A stretch of 64,000 nucleotides of DNA from assembly GCF_025860405.1 (NCBI RefSeq), contig NZ_CP063785.1, positions 6,945,390-7,009,389 of the forward strand, written 5' to 3'. Origin of the DNA: Tolypothrix sp. PCC 7712 (GTDB taxonomy: Bacteria; Cyanobacteriota; Cyanobacteriia; Cyanobacteriales; Nostocaceae). The translations under genes were made by a program, and so were the position numbers. Of this stretch, positions 55,300-63,482 are shown piece by piece (within the stretch, counting starts at the first letter, position 1; each line of letters begins with the position of its first letter). A model generated the notes under the pieces. It was not told the DNA's origin and did no database searches. It worked only from the letters and a program-made list of their open reading frames with translations.

Positions 55300-55650
55300 T
55301 TGACATCCTCTCACCGCTAACCCTCTAATGTTCTATTACCACAGAACGTTACTATTTTGGAGATGTCTAATACATTCGTGGAGGAAGGGAACAGGGAACA
55401 GAGAAAATATTTGTGTAATTAATTCTGTTTAACTAGCTTGAAAAATAGCTGAGGGCGGAGGTAGGCAGCAACATATGTTGCTGTGGTTGGAAAAATTCGC
55501 TCTTCAGCAAGTAATTAGGGGTAGTGTTACGGAAGCTGCATCCAAGGGTAAACTAAACAGTTTAGTTTAAAAAGGAAAATCTACGAGTGAACGGTTAGAG
55601 TCTGCTTAAATCCCAAAATTAACCCCACTCGCGTGATGATTGAGTGGGGT
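55300..55650. other. Gap with three perfect inverted repeats
   Basis: The gap contains CAGCAACAT/ATGTTGCTG (55466-55483), TAAACTAAAC-A-GTTTAGTTTA (55549-55569) and ACCCCACTC-N11-GAGTGGGGT (55622-55650). The start (TTGACATCCTCTCACCGCTA at 55301) looks like the right end of some IS200/IS605-group elements and may be a relic. It could be a structured RNA or an operator region for a lost gene. I see no ORF of coding character. Confidence 0.4.
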
Positions 55651-55751
55651 AAGGGTGATAAAGGTGAAGGGAGGGGCGATCGCGCTTCCTACTACCAACC
55701 AGTTAAAGTTTGATGTGCCATATCATGGGTACAAATTAGCCAAAAGCCATG

Positions 55752-55899
55752 AAAAACTCCATCCCCTTGTGGGTGGAGTTTTTGGGCATGGGGAATCGGG
55801 CATGGGGCATGGCGAAGAAATTACCAATGCCCAATGCCCCAAGCTGCGGGGCGGCTGTCCCTCTCCACCCACAAGGGGATGGAGTTTCCCGCCGCTTTC
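55752..55899. repeat. Nested-hairpin MITE-like element, copy B (inverted)
   Basis: This is the reverse complement of the element at 11611-11765 with a few substitutions and different heptamers in the middle. The AAAAACTCC/GGAGTTTTT hairpin (55752-55783) has its loop in the opposite sense relative to copy A. Its right end abuts the truncated symporter gene. Confidence 0.75.
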
Positions 55900-55902
55900 A
55901 AT

Positions 55903-56134
55903 AAAAAATGTTTTCGGTTTAATTTTAGGTTATATAGGTGCAGCTATTACAGGTCAACCTAAAGCTATTTGCCGTACAATTTCTATAGAAGTAGGAATGC
56001 AAAATTCCGGTTTAGCTGTGGCATTAGCGATCGCACATTTTGATCCAGTAGCCGCAATACTAGGAGCCATATTTAGCGTTTGTCACAATCTTACAGGTTC
56101 CCTAATAGCCGCCATTTGGCGAAAATATTCATAA
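55903..56134 (+). pseudogene. C-terminal fragment of a BASS (bile acid:sodium symporter) family protein
   Basis: The last 76 codons of a symporter remain in frame. RTISIEVGMQNSGLAVALAI, then AAILGAIFSVCHNLTGSLIA, is the C-terminal signature of the BASS family, whose members are about 300 residues. The N-terminal two thirds are missing. The fragment begins directly at the end of the nested-hairpin element, so insertion or recombination at that element probably removed the 5' part. A longer open frame through the element (from 55640) is not a credible gene. Confidence 0.8.
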
Positions 56135-56208
56135 TTCAGGCATTAACAGCAGTTTTTGCCACAAATAAGTATGAAAATCTGTCTTTTTCATGCCCTATGC
56201 CCCATGCC

Positions 56209-57051
56209 CTATGCCCCATGCCCTAATTCCAATCGAACATAAGTGCGATCGTCAAATGACTCTCTACCTGGGGCGAGTCCTCTTTGACCTAAATAAATGT
56301 CATAAAATAAAGGGTCTTTGGCAATCATTTCTGAGAGAATGGCCTCGCTTTCTATGAGAGTTATTCTTAAATCTGGATAACCATCACTAGCAAGCACTAC
56401 CGACTTAATTTGTTCGGGAATTTGAATCACTTCAATATATTTCTCAGGGACTTTGTCACCATTAATTACACCATAACCAAAAGGTTCTGCCGGAGAATTA
56501 CATAACGATGCTTGCAATCTATAGATAGATACTAAAAAATTTTGGCTGGGATCGTTTTGTAATAGTTCGTCAATTGTTTTACCCTGAGCTAGATAGGAAT
56601 GCACAATCAATGAACGTAACTGAGTTGTAACTTCATCGACTTTACTGAAAGGATTGTGACCTTTACCATCTAATAAATATTGGCAATCTCCAACCCGCCA
56701 AAGTTCTCGACGCGCATTAGAGAAGAGTATGATTGCAAAACAGGGCGCAAAAATTGGCACTGTCTCTGATTGAACTCTTGCTAAAGCTTCTTTGACTGCT
56801 TGAGTTAACTGCTCAATGGCTTCTGTGGCGCTAGCCTCAGCCGCAAGACTTTCTAAAGCTTGAGCGCCTATTTCTGCTACAAAACGACCAGGAGAAAGCC
56901 CATCATAACTAGCACCTGATGCATCTGTAGCGCCATCTAAGACAGCTACAAAGTCCTTAGTAACAACCAGGCGATCATCACCTAAGCTCGGATCTCCGTA
57001 TTTTGAGCGACTTAATGATTCTACTACTGTGAAGCTGGTGTTTTGATTCAT
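56209..57051 (-). CDS. PP2C-like protein phosphatase
   Basis: A 280-residue protein with PP2C-type features: GDDRLVV near the start, VLDGATDASG (metal-binding Asp), WRVGDCQYLL in the centre, VVLASDGYPDL, and DDRTYVRLEL at the C-terminus. It could be a Ser/Thr phosphatase; substrate unknown. The last residues (Gly-His-Gly-Ala) and the TAG stop are encoded by the GGGCATG heptamer repeat that follows, so the native stop has been replaced or extended by the repeat. Confidence 0.82.
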   Translation of the reverse strand: MNQNTSFTVVESLSRSKYGDPSLGDDRLVVTKDFVAVLDGATDASGASYDGLSPGRFVAEIGAQALESLAAEASATEAIEQLTQAVKEALARVQSETVPIFAPCFAIILFSNARRELWRVGDCQYLLDGKGHNPFSKVDEVTTQLRSLIVHSYLAQGKTIDELLQNDPSQNFLVSIYRLQASLCNSPAEPFGYGVINGDKVPEKYIEVIQIPEQIKSVVLASDGYPDLRITLIESEAILSEMIAKDPLFYDIYLGQRGLAPGRESFDDRTYVRLELGHGA

Positions 57052-57565
57052 CTCTAATGTCTTACCTCACAGATATCTGTACCAGATATTAAATACTTGT
57101 ACGAATAAATATCAGGCTATTTACTAAGGGTATTTAATACCTATACCTGTAGATAATGACATAAAATGATTTGGCAATCAACTCAATTACAAAGTTTTTA
57201 AACCTACTGAAGCTTTGCGATAAAAACCTTGCCCTTTGAGAGATTTTATGTAACCATTCTATATCGATATTTCGAAAATACTAAAACTCGATACATTTAC
57301 AGTACTATGTTGATGTGTACATATATCTGTACATTTTTGTGCTGTTTTTAATCTACAAAAACAGCTATATCTAGCTTTTTGTAAGCAATTATCTAGCCTA
57401 TGATAAAAATTGTTTTACCAATTTCTAAAGATGCTTATATTCATCAGTGATGGCTAAAATTTGTAGAGGAAAAGGATGCATCAGGCTGATTTGTCATGTG
57501 GTTGGGAAAAACTATGCTATAAGTCCGGAAATTAAGCAATAACCCAACTTATTAACTACATATTT
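57052..57565. other. Divergent gap with palindromes, no gene seen
   Basis: 514 bp, AT-rich. ACAGATATCTGT (57069-57080) is a perfect palindrome 18 bp before the phosphatase start. TGTACA occurs twice within TGTACATATATCTGTACA at 57316-57333, upstream of the MFS gene. Both may be operators. No ORF of coding character is seen. Confidence 0.45.
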
Positions 57566-58771
57566 ATGGATTTTCAAGAGCAGTCTCAGAGCAACGATAC
57601 AACTGCATTTAGCAATCTGCTAGCAAATCGAACGACTGTTTTCACATTAGCGATCGCCTGTGGATTAGCAATAGCAAATGTGTATTACAATCAACCTCTG
57701 TTAGCAGATATAAGCAGAAGCTTTCATATCTCTGTACAGCAGGTAGGATTTATCCCGACGCTTACCCAAGTAGGCTATGCAACCGGCTTATTGTTTTTAG
57801 TGCCCCTAGGCGATCGCTTAGAACGAAAACAGCTGATTATTAAAATGTTCGGCTTGCTGAGTTGTACCCTAGTTGCAGTCGCCATTTCTCCCAACATCAT
57901 CTGGCTGGGTGTAGCAAGTTTCCTTCTTGGGTTTAGCAGCATTGTTGCCCATTTAATTCTTCCCTTCGTAGCTCAAATCACCCCGCCCAACCAACGCGGA
58001 AAGGTGATAGGTACTTTAATGAGTGGGCTAATTATTAGTGTTTTGCTAGCTCGTTCTGTGAGTGGTTTTGTGGGTAAGCTCATGGGCTGGCCTGGAATTT
58101 ATTGGATTTCTGCAGGTGTAATGATTGTTCTGGCTTTAGCGATTCGTCAGCAATTACCTGAAAATCGCTCCTCATCACAGATGTCTTATCCAGAACTAAT
58201 GCAGAGTCTTGCCCATCTTACCTATGAACAGCCTGTACTTCGGGAAGCTGCATTCAATATCGCTTTAATATTTTGCGCTTTTAATGTCTTTTGGGTAACA
58301 CTAGTTTTCCTGCTAGAATCCCCTGTCTATAACTATGACAGTCAAGTTGCAGGATTATTTGGCTTAGTCGGTTTAGTGGGAGCAGGTACAAGTTCTCTGG
58401 TGGGTAGGTTAGTAGACAAATGGGGCGCGAGGCGCGTTGTAGGTATCGCTCTTTGTTGTGCTTTATCTGGCTTTACAATTCTCTGGCTAACAGGGACTCA
58501 TTTAATGGGTCTGATTTTGGGTGTAATTATCTTAGAGTTGGGAATGCATAGCGCTTACCTTTCCAATCAAATCCGTGTTTATAATCTTGTTCCCAATGCT
58601 GAGAGCCGATTGAACACTGTTTATATGGTGATTAACTACAGTGGTGGGGCACTTGGTTCTTTACTTGGTAGTTATAGTTGGGTAATTGGGCAGTGGAATG
58701 GGGTTTGTGCTTTGGGGCTTTTCCTATTAAGCTTGGCTGTAATTTTGCACTTTGGCGGACGTAAGAAATAG
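57566..58771 (+). CDS. MFS transporter, drug/sugar efflux type
   Basis: A 401-residue protein of 12 membrane segments. The start of the domain (LAIACGLAIANVYYNQPLLADI) and the loop GDRLERKQLI between helices 2 and 3 (MFS motif A) are clear, with GFSSIVAHLILPFVAQ and PNQRGKVIG following. It resembles EmrB/AraJ-like efflux carriers. The substrate is unknown. The ATG at 57566 is used; the first 25 residues are hydrophilic. Confidence 0.9.
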   Translation: MDFQEQSQSNDTTAFSNLLANRTTVFTLAIACGLAIANVYYNQPLLADISRSFHISVQQVGFIPTLTQVGYATGLLFLVPLGDRLERKQLIIKMFGLLSCTLVAVAISPNIIWLGVASFLLGFSSIVAHLILPFVAQITPPNQRGKVIGTLMSGLIISVLLARSVSGFVGKLMGWPGIYWISAGVMIVLALAIRQQLPENRSSSQMSYPELMQSLAHLTYEQPVLREAAFNIALIFCAFNVFWVTLVFLLESPVYNYDSQVAGLFGLVGLVGAGTSSLVGRLVDKWGARRVVGIALCCALSGFTILWLTGTHLMGLILGVIILELGMHSAYLSNQIRVYNLVPNAESRLNTVYMVINYSGGALGSLLGSYSWVIGQWNGVCALGLFLLSLAVILHFGGRKK

Positions 58772-58954
58772 ACTCAGATTCCTAGCAAATTCAGTACTAT
58801 CCGTAGCACTGGGAAAAATTCATCTTTGATTTTGAGGAAATACACTTATCCCTCAATGCTAAACGGTACTTATTAATCTAGTGAAAGTATCAATTGCCAA
58901 GAAATTGAGGAATTGCTAATATTTTGCCTTCTAGATTACCAGCAGGTGCACATT

Positions 58955-59200
58955 ATGGCGGAATCAAACGGCATAATCAAAGATGGCTTTCTCTATCCTC
59001 GCAGTCGCTATCATGGTCAAGTAAAACCGCAGAATTTAGTATTTAACGCGAATCTGCAAGAATTTTCTCAAAAAGTTGGTTATATTTCCTCCTTGGAGAC
59101 AAACGGTAAACTTTCACCAGAGGAAGCTTATCAGAAGATTGAAACAATGTGGGAACAGTTAAAAAAATCCAAATTTGAATTAGGAATCACTTCTGATTAA
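58955..59200 (+). CDS. Small conserved cyanobacterial protein (DUF7219-like)
   Basis: An 81-residue soluble protein from the ATG at 58955. The sequence FLYPRSRYHGQVKPQNLVFN, followed by ANLQEFSQKVGYISSLETNG and KLSPEEAYQKIETMWEQLKK, resembles a small family found widely in cyanobacteria, annotated as DUF7219 as I recall. Function unknown. An upstream extension of 14 codons to 58913 exists but is less typical. Confidence 0.75.
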   Translation: MAESNGIIKDGFLYPRSRYHGQVKPQNLVFNANLQEFSQKVGYISSLETNGKLSPEEAYQKIETMWEQLKKSKFELGITSD

Positions 59201-59399
59201 CTGATTTATCAGGGATTGATGACAAAGGCTGACTACAATATAAATAATTTCAAGCTAGATAAGAGTTTCCTATTTTGGTTGTCTAACTATACGACGTTTA
59301 TTGAAAAGTATTGTATGGCTTATAGTGAGACACAATTGCATTCAGATAAATTATAACTTCCACAGAAATACAAATTATCGGGGCAATCATAAATTGCCC

Positions 59400-59531
59400 C
59401 TAACTGCATATTTGAGCTTCGGCTTTTGTTTTTACTGTTAAAGGTGCTGATAGTGCAAAAACTCCTGCTAATGTATATTGCACCATCCGCTTTAATACAG
59501 TGCGACGTTGTGGAAGAAATGGTATTTTCAT
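59400..59531 (-). CDS. Short exported peptide or truncated gene with twin-arginine-like signal
   Basis: A 43-residue ORF: MKIPFLPQRRTVLKRMVQ, then a hydrophobic stretch, then Ala-Glu-Ala-Gln-Ile-Cys-Ser and a stop. The N-terminus looks like a complete twin-arginine signal peptide (RRTVLK) with an Ala-x-Ala cleavage site and almost nothing after it. It is therefore either the remnant of a larger exported protein whose mature part is lost or a very short secreted peptide. The codons are clean. Confidence 0.4.
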   Translation of the reverse strand: MKIPFLPQRRTVLKRMVQYTLAGVFALSAPLTVKTKAEAQICS

Positions 59532-60167
59532 AACTTTTGAAACGAACTCTAAGCTTATTGAAAAGTTGGTTTATTTGCCACTAATTTTAGTAGCCTAAAT
59601 AGCTATAAAATCTGTGCCTATCCCTGCGATGTTTATGGCAGATGAAAAGTTGTAATCAGTAAGCTACTAAAAGCCGATTGATTTACCGTATTTTGCTATA
59701 TAAGAAATTCTTCCACAGTTCGCAAAAAAATGCAACTGGTAAATCAAACATTTTTATCAGCTAATATTTTTTAGAAAAATAAAAATATAATAGGTAATTT
59801 ATAATTATTAACTTAATTTTTTATAAAAAATTCGCACTTAAAGTAATTAAAAAATATAAATTACTTCTAATGTGAATTAAAAACGCCTCTTATACCATAA
59901 GGGTTTCTAGATTAACCCACAATTATTATTTTGGAGCTAGGCTAGGGCTAGCCACGAAATTATAAAGGTTTCAAGATTTAATAACTAATTAAATCTTGAA
60001 ACCTTGTTAACCTGTTTCTTACAGCAGTTTTCATGTATTTAGACCACAGGCTGATATCTGTATTTCTTTGTTACTTTGCGCCTTTGCGTGAGATATAAAA
60101 TTGTGGTTCATTTACCTGAAAATAGCTGTAAGTATTTAGAGACCTCCACAAAAAGAAATGCCCAATT
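59532..60167. other. AT-rich gap with a long hairpin, no gene seen
   Basis: 636 bp, very AT-rich around 59760-59880. At 59965-60005 a perfect 18-bp stem (AAGGTTTCAAGATTTAAT and its complement) encloses a 5-base loop. It may terminate the SDR operon arriving from the right or be a small mobile hairpin. I see no ORF of coding character. Confidence 0.5.
59965..60005 (-). terminator. 18-bp perfect hairpin
   Basis: Arms at 59965-59982 and 59988-60005 with loop AACTA. Read on the minus strand it is followed by a weak T-rich tail (TTATAATTT). It lies about 320 bp after the SDR stop codon, beyond the MITE, so the assignment as that operon's terminator is tentative. Confidence 0.4.
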
Positions 60168-60296
60168 GTCATTGCGAATGTAGCGTTCGCGTAGCGTCCC
60201 GTTCGCGTAGCGTCTCCGTCAGGAGAAGGGAAGCGAAATGAAGCAACCGCAAAATATTGGGATTGCTTCACTACACTCCGTTTCGCTCGCAATGAC
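60168..60296. repeat. MITE-like element, copy 1
   Basis: 129 bp with terminal inverted repeats GTCATTGCGA and TCGCAATGAC. Inside are GCGTTCGCGTAGCG motifs, TCAGGAGAAGG and GATTGCTTCA. The outer three fifths match, in inverted orientation, the element at 62084-62222 almost exactly. No coding capacity. Confidence 0.85.
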
Positions 60297-60328
60297 AGCT
60301 TTTGGATCAATCATTCTGTGGAGTTCTC

Positions 60329-61078
60329 TTACCATTCTTGTAATGTTGGCCGAATGAGGATTTCATTCACATTCACACGGGATGGCTGGGTAACTGCGTA
60401 AACGATCGCAGCTGCAATATCTTCACTTTCTAAAGGTGTCACAGAACGACGACGCGCTTCACTTTGTTGTTTAAAAACTGGGTCGGTAATATGATCATTT
60501 ATCTCCGTATTGACTAACCCAGGCTCAATAACTGTGATACGGATATTTTGCTTACAAACTTCTTGTCGCAAGGATTCTGAAAAACCGTTTACGCCCCATT
60601 TAGTTGCATTATATACACCAACACCAACCCTTGCAGTGCGTCCCGCAACAGATGAAATATTGACGATATGTCCTGCACCTTGAGCTTTTAAAATGGGTAA
60701 TACCGCATGGGTGACATACAACAACCCCAATACATTGAGATTAATCATCTCCTTCCATTCTGAGGTATTGCCACCATCGATCGCACCAATAACCGCAATA
60801 CCTGCATTATTGACGAGGATATCTATGCGGCCGAATTCAGTTTTTGTTTTGTGAACTAAATTCTGGACTTGAGCTTCATCTGTCACATCAGTAATAATGG
60901 GTAAAGCCTTGCCACCAGTAGTAGCAATTTTTTCTGCCAAGGCATTTAAGCGATCGCCTCTACGAGCAGCCAGAATCACTGCTGCACCTTCTGCTGCTAG
61001 TGCTAAGGCGGTGGCTGCACCAATACCAGAGGAAGCTCCGGTAACAATTGCAACTTTGCCGTCTAATTTACCTGTCAT
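60329..61078 (-). CDS. Short-chain dehydrogenase/reductase
   Basis: A 249-residue classical SDR. The nucleotide-binding motif is TGASSGIG near residue 14, followed by NNAG near 90, and the catalytic Ser and Y-x3-K in NISSVAGR and YNATKWG. It reduces or oxidises an unknown alcohol or ketone with NAD(P). It starts 6 bp after the stop codon of the O-methyltransferase gene, so the two form an operon. The pair is flanked by inverted MITE copies. Confidence 0.92.
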   Translation of the reverse strand: MTGKLDGKVAIVTGASSGIGAATALALAAEGAAVILAARRGDRLNALAEKIATTGGKALPIITDVTDEAQVQNLVHKTKTEFGRIDILVNNAGIAVIGAIDGGNTSEWKEMINLNVLGLLYVTHAVLPILKAQGAGHIVNISSVAGRTARVGVGVYNATKWGVNGFSESLRQEVCKQNIRITVIEPGLVNTEINDHITDPVFKQQSEARRRSVTPLESEDIAAAIVYAVTQPSRVNVNEILIRPTLQEW

Positions 61079-61084
61079 GATTGG

Positions 61085-61750
61085 TTAACGTTTGATTGCT
61101 AATGTGAGTCCATCTGCTATAGAAATCAAGCTTAAATCTATGCGATCGTCTTGATGCAGTTTGCTATTAAATTCTCGGATAGCATTGGTAGCTGAGTCTT
61201 GCACATCTGCGTTGGCTGCACGTCCAGACCACAGCACATTATCAATGGCAATTAATCCACCTGGACGAATCAGCTTGAGTACTCTTTCGTAATATGCATA
61301 ATAGTTTTCCTTATCGGCATCAATAAAGGCAAAATCAAAGGTTTCTGCCTCATCTGCTGCCAATAATTTATCTAAAGTCTCGATAGCTGGAGCTAATTTC
61401 AGGTCAATTTTTTCTGCTACACCTGCGGCTTGCCAATAACGACGCGCGATGTTGGTAAATTCTTCACTAACATCACAAGCGATGATTTTACCCTCTGGTG
61501 GCAAGGCTAAAGCCACACTGAGAGAACTATAACCTGTAAAAACGCCTAACTCCAGAGTCTTCTTGGCTCCTATCAGTTTGACTAAAAAACCGAGAAACTG
61601 TCCTTGTTCTGGCGCTACTTGCATATTTGCTCTGGGATGACGCGCCGTCTCTTCCCGCAGTTTGAAGAGTAATTCCGGTTCTCGCAAAGAGATAGACAAC
61701 AGATATTGATAGAGTTCGTTTGGTAGATGCAGCGTTTTACTAGGAGCCAT
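61085..61750 (-). CDS. SAM-dependent O-methyltransferase (caffeoyl-CoA type)
   Basis: A 221-residue class I methyltransferase. The SAM-binding motif is TLELGVFTGYSSLSVALALP; FDFAFIDADKENYYAYYERVL and IAIDNVLWSGRA carry the metal-binding Asp/Asn residues of cation-dependent catechol and caffeoyl-CoA O-methyltransferases. The ATG at 61750 (MAPSKTLHLP) is preferred; the frame runs to a TTG. It is the first gene of a two-gene operon with the SDR, which suggests joint modification of a small aromatic compound. A long inverted repeat lies upstream. Confidence 0.9.
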   Translation of the reverse strand: MAPSKTLHLPNELYQYLLSISLREPELLFKLREETARHPRANMQVAPEQGQFLGFLVKLIGAKKTLELGVFTGYSSLSVALALPPEGKIIACDVSEEFTNIARRYWQAAGVAEKIDLKLAPAIETLDKLLAADEAETFDFAFIDADKENYYAYYERVLKLIRPGGLIAIDNVLWSGRAANADVQDSATNAIREFNSKLHQDDRIDLSLISIADGLTLAIKR

Positions 61751-61780
61751 TAGAGTCAATAACTATGGATATTATTTGAG

Positions 61781-61836
61781 CTTCATGTTTTAATATACAG
61801 TAAATCTATCAAAATACAGTATATTAAAATATGAAG
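61781..61836. promoter_or_regulatory. Long inverted repeat upstream of the O-methyltransferase
   Basis: Arms of 22 bp (61781-61802 and 61815-61836) match in 20 positions and enclose a 12-base centre. Each arm edge carries ATACAGTA in direct orientation (61795-61802, 61814-61821). The site lies 31 bp upstream of the ATG and is probably an operator or promoter-overlapping hairpin. Confidence 0.5.
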
Positions 61837-62083
61837 CTATTTTGGAAAAACACCGGTAAGGGCACGGCATCCAAAATATTTGGGGATATCAAATTATCTT
61901 AATGGTGCCGTGCCCCTACAAAGAAATTATCTGTCGCCAACATTAATTTGAATTAGTAGAAGACTAAAAAATCTACGAGTAAGATGCCCGTATCACAAGA
62001 GCTATATGATTATTTTTTACCTAATTTATCTTTACTACGCTGCATTTTTTAACATAGTAAGTACCTAAACAAAAATATTTACA
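61837..62083. other. Gap between the operator and MITE copy 2, no gene seen
   Basis: GGGCACGGCA near 61860 and TGCCGTGCCC near 61905 form an inverted repeat over about 60 bp, with AT-rich DNA after it. I see no ORF. Confidence 0.5.
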
Positions 62084-62222
62084 GTCATTGCGAGCGAAGC
62101 GTTCGCGTAGCGTCTCGAAGAGAAGCAATCCCAGCCCTTGCGATTGCTTCATTTCGCTTCCCTTCTCCTGACGGAGACGCTACGCGAACGGGACGCTACG
62201 CGAACGCTACATTCGCAATGAC
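62084..62222. repeat. MITE-like element, copy 2 (inverted)
   Basis: 139 bp with terminal repeats GTCATTGCGA and TCGCAATGAC. Its reverse complement matches copy 1 from end to middle; the remaining third differs, having TCTCGAAGAGAAGC in place of the CACTACACTC region. It lies upstream of the O-methyltransferase operon and downstream of metX. Confidence 0.85.
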
Positions 62223-62302
62223 ATTGTGTAATTAATTTTGTGTAACTACTTATGGTAGATAAATTACAAATAAAAATTAACCCTATTTAAGATAATTACG
62301 AA

Positions 62303-63379
62303 TTACGAATTACAAATTTTGAATTCTAAATTTAAAGCTTGGCGGAAGCGAATTATTAGTTTGTTTAGTGCATCTGTATCAATTAAAAATGCATCGTGAC
62401 CGTAAATTGAAGTTAGCCAAGCTATTTGAGCGTTGGGGATAAAATCGGCTAATTCTTGTTGTTCAATTGGGGGATAAAGAATGTCAGAATCAATACCGAC
62501 AACTAAAGTAGGTTGTTGAATACTTTGCAAAACAGATTCATAGTCTTTACCTTGAGCAATATCATGATGATCCATTGCTTTGGTAAGAGTAATGTAGGTA
62601 TTGGCATCAAATCTATCTACTAGCTTTTGACCATGATGTTGTAAGTAGCTAGCGATCGCAAATTGCTCGGCAGATGCATCATACTGCCGTCCAAAGCGTT
62701 CTGTAAAGCTGTGCCAATAACGGTAAGTACTCATCGCCATCATCCGCGCTACGGCTAATCCTTGCTTTGGCGGCTGTTCTTCTGTGTAGTTACCACCTTT
62801 CCAGTGAGGATCTGCATAGATAGCTTGTCTTTGGGCTTCACTCAATCCGATACACCAAGCTGAATGTCTACCGGAAGTGGCAATGGGTGCGATCGCTTTC
62901 ACTATTTCTGGATATAATAAAGCCCACTCTAGTACTTGCATTCCACCGAGGGAACCACCAATTACTAGTTGTAGAGATTTAATTCCCAGATATTTAATTA
63001 GTTCCGCTTGTAAACGCACCATATCGCGAATTGTGATGACGGGAAATGATGCACCGTAAGGGATTCCGGTTTGGGGATTGATGCTAGTAGCGCCCGTAGT
63101 GCCGTAACAACTTCCTAAGATGTTGCTACATAAGATAAAATCGCGATCGCTATCTAGTGCTTTTTTGGAACCTAATAAATCTTTCCACCAGTCATCTGCA
63201 TCGGCTGAACCAGTTAAAGCATGACAAATCAGCACTCCATTATCGCCTTGTGAGTTTAACTTTCCCCAAGTCCGATAAGCGACTTGAACGCCAGTTAAGA
63301 CTTCACCTCCCTCTAATTCAAACGGCTGGGAGAGATGGTAATACTGAGTTTGCGGTGAAATGAAGTGCTGGTATTTCAT
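62303..63379 (-). CDS. metX: Homoserine O-acetyltransferase
   Basis: A 358-residue alpha/beta hydrolase-fold enzyme that acetylates homoserine in methionine synthesis. It has the N-terminal ELEGGEVLTGVQVAYRTWG, the nucleophile Ser in VIGGSLGGMQVLEWA, GNYTEEQPPKQGLAVARMMA, and His in IYGHDAFLID. The relation to the O-acetylhomoserine sulfhydrylase gene upstream on the same strand (104 bp gap) supports MetX over a serine or other acyltransferase. Confidence 0.95.
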   Translation of the reverse strand: MKYQHFISPQTQYYHLSQPFELEGGEVLTGVQVAYRTWGKLNSQGDNGVLICHALTGSADADDWWKDLLGSKKALDSDRDFILCSNILGSCYGTTGATSINPQTGIPYGASFPVITIRDMVRLQAELIKYLGIKSLQLVIGGSLGGMQVLEWALLYPEIVKAIAPIATSGRHSAWCIGLSEAQRQAIYADPHWKGGNYTEEQPPKQGLAVARMMAMSTYRYWHSFTERFGRQYDASAEQFAIASYLQHHGQKLVDRFDANTYITLTKAMDHHDIAQGKDYESVLQSIQQPTLVVGIDSDILYPPIEQQELADFIPNAQIAWLTSIYGHDAFLIDTDALNKLIIRFRQALNLEFKICNS

Positions 63380-63482
63380 TTATATTAGGGCATGGGTCAT
63401 AGGGCATGGGGCATAGGGAAGAATAGGAGAAAATCACTAACTATGGACAAATGACAAATGACAAATGACAAATGACCAATAA
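63380..63482. repeat. Heptamer repeats between metY and metX
   Basis: GGGCATA/GGGCATG units (63388-63418) and several ACAAATG units (63446-63477) occupy the spacer inside the metY-metX unit. Confidence 0.85.

Noticed and set aside
55301..55320. Right end of a second IS200/IS605-group element
   Set aside because: Only about 20 bases resemble such ends; no hairpin partner, no transposase gene and no left end are visible, so it is mentioned only as a possible relic.
55640..55902. Start of a 164-residue protein
   Set aside because: The first 88 codons are spacer and element DNA. Only the last 76 codons resemble a protein family, so it is treated as a truncated pseudogene.
57301..57333. Possible LexA box upstream of the MFS gene
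   Set aside because: AGTAC and TGTACA are present but their spacing does not fit the cyanobacterial LexA pattern as I know it.
60071..60310. 79-residue reverse-strand frame
   Set aside because: It lies across MITE copy 1 and repeat-derived sequence; no family resemblance and no ribosome site.
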